Notes under the pieces: generated by a model | What the model saw: the letters and a program-made list of their open reading frames with translations, nothing else | Told to the model about the DNA's origin: nothing | Database searches by the model: none | NCBI GenBank assembly: GCA_041658405.1 | Contig: JBBAAG010000122.1 | Span: 1-5,386 of the forward strand | Source of the DNA: Elusimicrobiota bacterium | GTDB lineage: Bacteria; Elusimicrobiota; UBA5214; JBBAAG01 | Direction of reading: 5' to 3' | Length of the DNA stretch: 5,386 nt | Part shown: in pieces, positions 1-4,771 of the stretch | Position numbering within the stretch: position 1 is the stretch's first letter | How the letters are laid out: each line of letters starts with the position of its first letter | Translations under genes and position numbers: made by a program

Positions 1-231
1 CAGAATTGCGGCGGTAACCCCTGCGGATACTGCGCAGGTTATCTGTTTATAACGTATAAAATTCAGTATAACATCAATCCCGAGCGCAGTAATAAGGACT
101 ACAATAAAATTCAAGAGTTCTTGCGGCGATTTTATCCATCCCGGGATGAGGTACAACAGGGTCACTTTGAACACATCTGACATTACGTGTTCGTTTGACC
201 CTTTTTTTCGGATTAACGGAAAAACTATCAT
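1..231 (-). CDS. RnfD/NqrB-like membrane subunit, N-terminal part (runs off left edge)
   Basis: The minus strand is open from an ATG at 231-229 to the window edge: 77 codons, 3' end missing. Visible parts are a short polar start, the stretch MSDVFKVTLLYLIPG (residues 17-31), a hydrophobic helix at about 40-58, a basic turn (RYK, 60-62), then SAGVTAAIL (69-77). This order matches the start of RnfD/NqrB proteins, where an IM-x-D-V-x-x-x-LLPG-like segment and a first helix precede an SA-x-x-TG-x-LL segment. In that family the protein is an inner-membrane, FMN-carrying subunit of an ion-pumping ferredoxin:NAD or NADH:quinone oxidoreductase. The flavin-binding threonine region would lie outside the window. 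The start overlaps the stop of the CoA-binding gene (ATGA) and has GGAG at 239-236, so translation is probably coupled. The family call rests on a short segment without the usual SPH motif; an unrelated membrane protein remains possible. Confidence 0.6.
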   Translation of the reverse strand, partial: MIVFPLIRKKGSNEHVMSDVFKVTLLYLIPGWIKSPQELLNFIVVLITALGIDVILNFIRYKQITCAVSAGVTAAIL

Positions 232-653
232 TTTACTCCGGCTAAAAACGCGTGGAATTTATGTAATCCTTTACCGTACAGCATCATAGGGCACGCAATT
301 TTTGTCTCAATCCCAGCGTCTTTACATATCTGCAACGTTTCGGGATCAACAGTTTTTTTGTTATGGAACAATATCCTCTTCACACCTTTTTCTATAAGCA
401 GAGGTACAACCTTTTTTGTGTTCTCGCTTTTCAATAATACGTACGCGCAGTGCGGGACTAACGGGAGTTCACTGAACCCGCGATAAACTTTTTGGCTGAA
501 CTTCGCACCGGGGTTGGTGTTCATGGGATACACTTTTATCCCGCTATTAGTGAACGCATCGGAGATCATACTGCAAAACCGCGTATTCCTGCTGGAGAAA
601 CCTATAAACAAAACATCGGCAGTATCAACGAATTTACTTCCTGTGGTTGCCAT
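228..653 (-). CDS. CoA-binding domain protein (CoA_binding_2 / YccU-like)
   Basis: This 141-residue single-domain Rossmann protein resembles the CoA_binding_2 family, whose small stand-alone members bind CoA or a related nucleotide but have no settled reaction. Visible elements are a first strand and loop DVLFIGFSSRNTRF (13-26; most relatives have VGAS-like residues here), the strand/turn VYPMNTN (41-47, the usual VYPVNP), KVYRGFSELP (55-64), the strand YVLL (71-74), a helix and strand ending GVKRILFH (90-97), and GIETKIACPMM (114-124). The tail GLHKFHAFL (129-137) resembles the FH-x-FH tail seen in some family members. The ATG at 653 is preferred over one 12 codons upstream because a perfect AGGAGG (665-660) sits 6 bases before it. 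Four cysteines (27, 69, 110, 121) are present. The stop overlaps the next minus-strand start by 4 bases, tying the protein to the RnfD-like subunit; its role there is unknown. Confidence 0.85.
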   Translation of the reverse strand: MATTGSKFVDTADVLFIGFSSRNTRFCSMISDAFTNSGIKVYPMNTNPGAKFSQKVYRGFSELPLVPHCAYVLLKSENTKKVVPLLIEKGVKRILFHNKKTVDPETLQICKDAGIETKIACPMMLYGKGLHKFHAFLAGVK

Positions 654-659
654 AAAAAT

Positions 660-665
660 CCTCCT
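660..665 (-). promoter_or_regulatory. Strong ribosome binding site deciding the CoA-binding gene start
   Basis: The minus strand reads AGGAGG at 665-660, then six bases to the ATG at 653. It matches the anti-Shine-Dalgarno sequence fully and makes the upstream in-frame ATG at 689 an unlikely start. Confidence 0.8.
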
Positions 666-688
666 ATAACAATCATGTGTATTTTCCA

Positions 689-704
689 TATAATATAGTA
701 TAAT
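689..704 (+). promoter_or_regulatory. Candidate -10 boxes for the glycosyltransferase gene
   Basis: Two perfect TATAAT hexamers occur on the plus strand at 689-694 and 699-704, in the intergenic region upstream of the ATG at 759. Neither has a convincing -35 box at normal spacing. They overlap the minus-strand promoter candidate, so one or both may be a by-product of AT richness. Confidence 0.25.
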
Positions 705-731
705 ATAACCATTAATTAGTCGGTTTGTAAA
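702..731 (-). promoter_or_regulatory. Candidate sigma70-type promoter for the minus-strand CoA-binding/RnfD-like pair
   Basis: On the minus strand TTTACA (731-726) and TATATT (707-702) are 18 bases apart, a reasonable -35/-10 pair. Transcription would begin near 695, leaving a leader of about 40 bases that carries the AGGAGG site before the ATG at 653. The region is very AT-rich, so chance matches are likely; this is an inference from consensus only. Confidence 0.4.
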
Positions 732-758
732 GGAAAAGGGTTGTTTAATTAAGTTGTA

Positions 759-2162
759 ATGGACGCATTTGTATCTATAGCGTTAGTAGTAAACGTATTA
801 GCGCTTTTCTTTTTTTTGCAGTTAATCGGTTACGGTATATACTCATACTTTCTCTATTGGAGTAAAACAGTTAAGTTTACAACGGAGAAACTAGTTGAAG
901 TATCAAAAACCATCAACCGCGGGTTGCCCAAGATCACGGTATTGATTGCAGCGAAGGACGAGGCAAGTGTTATATCAGCTACAATCGCTAAGATGGTAGA
1001 ACTTGAATATCCAAAAGACAAGCTTAGGTTCATATTTGTTCTTGATGAGAAAGAACGTGAAGAAAATCCGTACGAAAACACAACGCATTATTACGTGGAA
1101 GAACGGCAAAAGTATTACAATACGCTTTACAATACCAGCCTGGTCAACTATGTAAGCGTCCCGAAATGTTTCGACGGTAACTATCCCGGATGTATGCTTA
1201 AAGATTCCGTACATTCCACAAAACCCCGTGCGCTGAACTGGGCATTAAGGTTCATCGATGATGATACCGATATACTAGGGTTTTATGACGCGGATAGCCA
1301 TCCTCAAAAGGATACATTGTTGGTGGTTGCAAACAAATTTATTACTGAACAAGATAAAGAACTTTTTATGCAGGGGTCGGTAATACAGGTAAGAAACTAT
1401 TTTAGTATATCGTTATTAAACAAAATCTACGCACTGAATCAGGGAATGACACATGAATGGTTTCTGCCGATACTACTGAAACACCTGCCGTTTATCGGAG
1501 GTACAAACTTTTTTATTGACAAAAAGTTGATGCTACGCCTTAACGGTTTTGATGCTGATACGTTGACGGAAGACCTGGACTTCGGGATAAAAGCATACCT
1601 AAAAGAAAAAAAATGGCCGGATTTTCTTCCTTGTGTAACACTGGAACAAACCCCGCCGAACTATAAATCATACTTTGTGCAACGCGCACGCTGGGCTGCC
1701 GGGTTGCTGCAGGTAACACAAAAAGTTATGAAGCATAAGCTGAGCACCATGATACTATTTATAATTGCAGGATTAATGTTCTACGGATTTATCCCGTTAG
1801 TATTGTTTCAGATAGTAGCATTAAGTTCATTATTATACATCATCGTACCGTTAATAGGCGGCGTAGAAAGTTTAGCGCATCACGTATTCCCGGAGATTTT
1901 ATTCTTCAACGCTGTATATATAGCATACGTATTGTTATCTGTTTGGTACTTTGTATGTAACTACCAACGCAACTATATTGCAAAACCTGTTGGCAGGACG
2001 GTTATACAAAAACTATCGGAACTCCTTATATTCCTTGTACTACCGGTAGCACCGCTGTTAGGCTGTATGCCGTATACCTACGGAATGATAAAAGGCTTAG
2101 TCAATAAATCATCACTACGCTGGGTAAAAACCACGCGGACATACGAATCCATAACGGAATAA
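759..2162 (+). CDS. Membrane-embedded family 2 glycosyltransferase, probable exopolysaccharide synthase
   Basis: This 467-residue protein has the layout of processive GT2 synthases (BcsA/PgaC-like), which polymerise a nucleotide sugar on the cytoplasmic face and pass the chain through the membrane. There is an N-terminal helix (about 7-33), then a GT-A domain with ITVLIAAKDEA (59-69), an acidic VLD (94-96), KPRALNWAL (155-163), the metal-binding FYDADS (175-180), FIGGTNFFID (245-254), LTEDLDFG (269-276, likely catalytic base) and QRARW (308-312, the Q-x-x-R-W motif). About four hydrophobic segments follow (roughly 330-352, 354-368, 380-400, 420-440), and the end is RWVKTTR (454-460). No PilZ domain is present. 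The stretch between VLD and KPRALN is long and lacks the usual D-D/G-S pattern. ATG 759 is the first possible start because an in-frame TAA lies at 750-752; a good Shine-Dalgarno site is missing. The sugar and linkage cannot be told. The next gene encodes a TPR/beta-barrel protein, the expected export partner. Confidence 0.88.
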   Translation: MDAFVSIALVVNVLALFFFLQLIGYGIYSYFLYWSKTVKFTTEKLVEVSKTINRGLPKITVLIAAKDEASVISATIAKMVELEYPKDKLRFIFVLDEKEREENPYENTTHYYVEERQKYYNTLYNTSLVNYVSVPKCFDGNYPGCMLKDSVHSTKPRALNWALRFIDDDTDILGFYDADSHPQKDTLLVVANKFITEQDKELFMQGSVIQVRNYFSISLLNKIYALNQGMTHEWFLPILLKHLPFIGGTNFFIDKKLMLRLNGFDADTLTEDLDFGIKAYLKEKKWPDFLPCVTLEQTPPNYKSYFVQRARWAAGLLQVTQKVMKHKLSTMILFIIAGLMFYGFIPLVLFQIVALSSLLYIIVPLIGGVESLAHHVFPEILFFNAVYIAYVLLSVWYFVCNYQRNYIAKPVGRTVIQKLSELLIFLVLPVAPLLGCMPYTYGMIKGLVNKSSLRWVKTTRTYESITE

Positions 2163-2173
2163 CAGGGCATTGC

Positions 2174-2203
2174 TCAATTTATCTACTATTATTAATGTAT
2201 AAT
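2174..2203 (+). promoter_or_regulatory. Candidate promoter for the TPR/beta-barrel gene
   Basis: A perfect TATAAT lies at 2198-2203, in the 81-base gap after the glycosyltransferase. The best -35 at normal spacing, TCAATT (2174-2179, 18 bases away), is poor. A start near 2210 would lie inside an ORF that begins at TTG 2205, which favours the later starts at 2238 or 2244. Read-through from the glycosyltransferase is equally possible because I see no terminator in the gap. Confidence 0.3.
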
Positions 2204-2218
2204 ATTGATAAATTTTTT

Positions 2219-2223
2219 AGGAG
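2219..2223 (+). promoter_or_regulatory. Shine-Dalgarno site bearing on the TPR/beta-barrel gene start
   Basis: AGGAG at 2219-2223 is the only good ribosome binding site in this leader. It lies 14 bases before TTG 2238 and 20 before ATG 2244, both in frame and both longer than the usual spacing. It cannot serve the in-frame TTG at 2205, which lies upstream of it. Confidence 0.45.
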
Positions 2224-2243
2224 TATCATTTAAAAAATTGTTT

Positions 2244-4061
2244 ATGTTATCCAGACCCGGTAAACGTCAGACTCACAAAGCTTTACCCGCCATAATTTTA
2301 GTCCTTACATCCATATTTCTCGGAGTATTATCCGCTAATGAGGATACGATCATGGAAGAAATGCCGCAGCAGCAAGATAATACTGTCCCCGGGATGACTA
2401 TGAATGACGGGATAGAATATTATAAAACACAACGCTATGTTGAAGCTGAGAATGTGTTTACCGCGATACTTATGAACAGCGATATGGCTATTGGGGCACG
2501 TGATAATGCAATGCTGTATCTTACAAAAACTTTATATGAACAAAACAAGTTTAACGATATAATAACTATGCTTGAGCAATTTACCAGTTCAAACAATGTA
2601 TTATCTCCTGAATTAATGTTCTACTACGGCACGGCGTACTATAAACAAGGCAATACCGGTGTAGCAATACAATGGCTTACTACTGCGGTATCCTCAGCAC
2701 CGGAGCACGCACTTGCAAATTTCAACCTCGGGATCGCGTATTATAAAGTAGAAGATTATGAGAAAACAAAAAAATTTATTACGAAAGCTATAGCGCTTGA
2801 TAATACCTTAACTTCCCGGGGGTATTACCTCCTTGGCATATCGGCATATAAAGTACAGGACAGCACTGCTGCGGTTAAATGGCTGTCGAAGCTTGTACAG
2901 GAGTTCCCATATTCGAATTATTTAATTCCGGCGGAAAATATTTTGTACAACAAACTCGGGGTTAAAAAAGAAGATTTATTTGTACCGGATACCAGCGGGA
3001 CTGATATAGAAACCTTACCTGTTAGTAAAACAAAACGGTATTCATTGAAGTTTGACATTACCGGCGGGTATGACAATAATCTTAATTACCTGAATCTTAA
3101 CGTGAATGATGTCCAAAATATTACGGATGACCAGTATACCCTGGGTTTTAGCGGGAGTTACTTATTGGCTAATACCATTATTGCGGGGTATAGTTTTAAT
3201 AATGCAAGCCATCCAAATAATGAGTATTACAATTTCTATGGCCATACCGGTAATATCGTGTGGAACTACATCCCTCACGGAAAAGTTACGAGTAATGTTA
3301 ATTATTCATATAACTATGCATTTTGTTATGAACAACCATTAAGTGCAACACATACCGGCGCACTAAACTTTTCTTTTCAGGAAGCAGAAAACCTTACCGG
3401 CGGATTAAGCATATCGTACAGCCAATACGAATACTTAAATGAATCGTTTACTTATCTAAACGGCTGCGCTCAAAACTATAATTTCTCGCAATACCTCCGC
3501 GCGTTTGAGATCGGTTTTATATACGCCGGGTTGTCAAGCAACAATCTGCTAACCGGCAGTTTATCCGGCCTGGAATATAACTACTATTACTATGCCAGTA
3601 GTACAACCTGGGTGAATAAGTATACTGAATACTATCATCCATGTAGTAATGTAACAAATAGCGTGTATGTAAACGTAAATCTCCCGATAAGCAAAAAACT
3701 TGATTTTTACATATACGCCTCCCGCGCGGTTGTGACTTATAATGAACAGGATAGATGGTATACACAACCTGTGACAAATACGTGGTATCTCTATAATGAC
3801 ACCACATGGTACGAGTATGTGGAGGGCGTATGGATTAACCAGGGCACCACCGGGCCGGTAACGCCAAAACTTATAAAAAAGAAAAGAACGGATGTCCGGG
3901 ATCTTTATAGCGTGACATTACAATATGAACTTGCAAAAAACTTTTTTGTATCAGCATATTATTCTTCTACACAGAATAAGTCAAATTTTAATGTGTCCGA
4001 TTATGAAGACAAAAATTACCAGAAAACGTACTATTATTTTGGTGTAACCTTGAAAATATAA
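2244..4061 (+). CDS. TPR-repeat outer-membrane beta-barrel protein, probable polysaccharide exporter
   Basis: From ATG 2244 the protein has 605 residues. A signal peptide is clear: a basic RPGKRQTHK start, a hydrophobic core, and probable cleavage after VLSA (residue 31). Next come about five TPR units (54-76, 88-113, 122-153, 156-186, 191-222), with typical patterns such as ANFNLGIAYYK and GYYLLGISAYK. A linker leads to a region from about 266 to the end with alternating polar and aromatic residues, the opening LKFDITGGYDNN, and a C-terminal YYYFGVTLKI, typical of outer-membrane barrels. PgaA and BcsC share this TPR-then-porin order, and the polysaccharide synthase gene lies just upstream. 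The predicted role is therefore periplasmic guidance and outer-membrane export of the polymer. The barrel, about 340 residues, is rich in Tyr, Asn and Trp and holds three cysteines (361, 408, 467). Starts at TTG 2238 or TTG 2205 are also open. A surface-lipoprotein assembly (SLAM-like) role cannot be excluded. Confidence 0.75.
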   Translation: MLSRPGKRQTHKALPAIILVLTSIFLGVLSANEDTIMEEMPQQQDNTVPGMTMNDGIEYYKTQRYVEAENVFTAILMNSDMAIGARDNAMLYLTKTLYEQNKFNDIITMLEQFTSSNNVLSPELMFYYGTAYYKQGNTGVAIQWLTTAVSSAPEHALANFNLGIAYYKVEDYEKTKKFITKAIALDNTLTSRGYYLLGISAYKVQDSTAAVKWLSKLVQEFPYSNYLIPAENILYNKLGVKKEDLFVPDTSGTDIETLPVSKTKRYSLKFDITGGYDNNLNYLNLNVNDVQNITDDQYTLGFSGSYLLANTIIAGYSFNNASHPNNEYYNFYGHTGNIVWNYIPHGKVTSNVNYSYNYAFCYEQPLSATHTGALNFSFQEAENLTGGLSISYSQYEYLNESFTYLNGCAQNYNFSQYLRAFEIGFIYAGLSSNNLLTGSLSGLEYNYYYYASSTTWVNKYTEYYHPCSNVTNSVYVNVNLPISKKLDFYIYASRAVVTYNEQDRWYTQPVTNTWYLYNDTTWYEYVEGVWINQGTTGPVTPKLIKKKRTDVRDLYSVTLQYELAKNFFVSAYYSSTQNKSNFNVSDYEDKNYQKTYYYFGVTLKI

Positions 4062-4062
4062 G

Positions 4063-4091
4063 GGAACTTATTATACACAACAATCGTCTTA
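4063..4091 (+). promoter_or_regulatory. ECF sigma-type promoter (copy 1) before the sigma factor gene
   Basis: GGAACTT (4063-4069), 17 bases, then TCTTA (4087-4091). This matches the RpoE-type pattern of a GGAACTT -35 and a TCTAA-like -10, and its spacing is identical to that of the second copy at 4708-4736. It starts two bases after the stop of the barrel gene. A TATAAT (4092-4097) directly follows and could serve a housekeeping promoter, with TTATAC (4071-4076) as a -35 only 15 bases away. A start near 4097 gives a leader of about 30 bases to ATG 4128. Confidence 0.68.
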
Positions 4092-4127
4092 TATAATTAT
4101 ATTAAATACAGAATGCCGGGGAAGTTG

Positions 4128-4721
4128 ATGAATACAGATACTGAACATACAAAATCCGAATCTGAGCAGGACCGTGAACTTATAGCCCGTGCAGCTGGGA
4201 ATAACGTTACTGCGTTTGAAGAACTTATTAAGAAATATGAATTAACAGTTTACGGTATTGCCCGCGCGTTTATGGGAAATGATCCTGATGCCGCTGACCT
4301 TGCACAGGATGTGTTTATCAAAATATTTAAATCCTTAAAATCCTTCCGCCATGAATCAGCGTTTTCCACTTGGCTTTACCGTATAGTGTACACCACTTTT
4401 GTGGATTATAAAAAGTCAGGCAAAGCTAAAAACATTGCCGTATCAGTACCAATCGATGATGCTGTTAATATTGCCGCGCCGGGTGATGATCCCGGTATTT
4501 CCGCGCAAAAGGAGCAGGTTAGGGATATTGTATCCCAGGCATTACTCATGATCCCCGAGAATTTTCGATTACCCGTGATAATGTATGACATACAGCGATT
4601 TGATTATCAGGAGATCGCGGAGATCACAAAAACCAACCTTGGTACCGTAAAATCGAGGATTAACCGCGGGCGTGAGATGTTACGAAAAAAAATAGTTGAA
4701 AATTGGGGGAACATTTCTTAG
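4128..4721 (+). CDS. ECF (RpoE-like) RNA polymerase sigma factor
   Basis: The 197-residue protein contains only the sigma2 and sigma4 domains, as is usual for ECF sigma factors. Sigma2 (about 21-97) shows AFEELIKKYE, the core-binding DLAQDVFIKIF (57-67) and FSTWLYRIVYTTFVDYKK (79-96), which carries the -10 recognition helix. An acidic linker (97-134) follows. Sigma4 (about 135-190) shows MIPENFRLPV, FDYQEIAEI and the helix-turn-helix TNLGTVKSRINRGREMLRKK (169-188), which reads the -35 element. An in-frame ATG at 4113 would add five residues. I prefer 4128 because GGGGAAG (4118-4124) lies just before it and because it sits the same distance from the upstream promoter-like element as the next gene does from its own copy. 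The following gene, 50 bases on, encodes a likely membrane anti-sigma factor. The stimulus it answers to is not shown by the sequence. Confidence 0.93.
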   Translation: MNTDTEHTKSESEQDRELIARAAGNNVTAFEELIKKYELTVYGIARAFMGNDPDAADLAQDVFIKIFKSLKSFRHESAFSTWLYRIVYTTFVDYKKSGKAKNIAVSVPIDDAVNIAAPGDDPGISAQKEQVRDIVSQALLMIPENFRLPVIMYDIQRFDYQEIAEITKTNLGTVKSRINRGREMLRKKIVENWGNIS

Positions 4722-4736
4722 TATCGCATCGTCTAA
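4708..4736 (+). promoter_or_regulatory. ECF sigma-type promoter (copy 2) before the anti-sigma gene
   Basis: GGAACAT (4708-4714), 17 bases, then TCTAA (4732-4736). The -35 part overlaps the last codons of the sigma gene and the -10 part is in the intergenic gap. Like copy 1 it has ATCG just before TCT (ATCGTCT at 4728-4734 and 4083-4089). A start near 4742 leaves about 30 bases to the ATG at 4772, with AGGAG (4757-4761) in between. Confidence 0.62.
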
Positions 4737-4771
4737 AGCTATAAGAAGAAGTATTTAGGAGAAAAAGTGTT

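Noticed and set aside
365..390. GGAACA at 365 as a further ECF promoter
   Set aside because: No ATCGTCT or TCTAA-like box at the required distance, and it lies within the minus-strand coding region. Other GGAAC strings (for example 2018 and 5245) fail in the same way.
492..698. Plus-strand 68-codon frame opposite the CoA-binding gene
   Set aside because: It overlaps a clear family member on the other strand and has no family-like sequence.
751..756. Minus-strand CAACTT as a -35 of an ECF promoter for the CoA-binding gene
   Set aside because: No TCT(A/T)A follows at 15 to 18 bases, and a sigma70-like pair fits the region better.
854..1214. Minus-strand frames opposite the glycosyltransferase
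   Set aside because: They are antisense to conserved GT2 coding sequence and have no start signals.
3517..3807. Minus-strand open frames opposite the barrel gene
   Set aside because: They lie fully inside a well-supported coding region, have no ribosome site, and show no recognisable domain; they are shadows of the Tyr-rich plus-strand frame.
4058..4071. ATAAG-GGAA-CTTAT hairpin just after the barrel gene as a terminator
   Set aside because: The stem is only five mostly AT pairs and no T run follows. The same bases are better explained by the stop codon and the GGAACTT promoter element.
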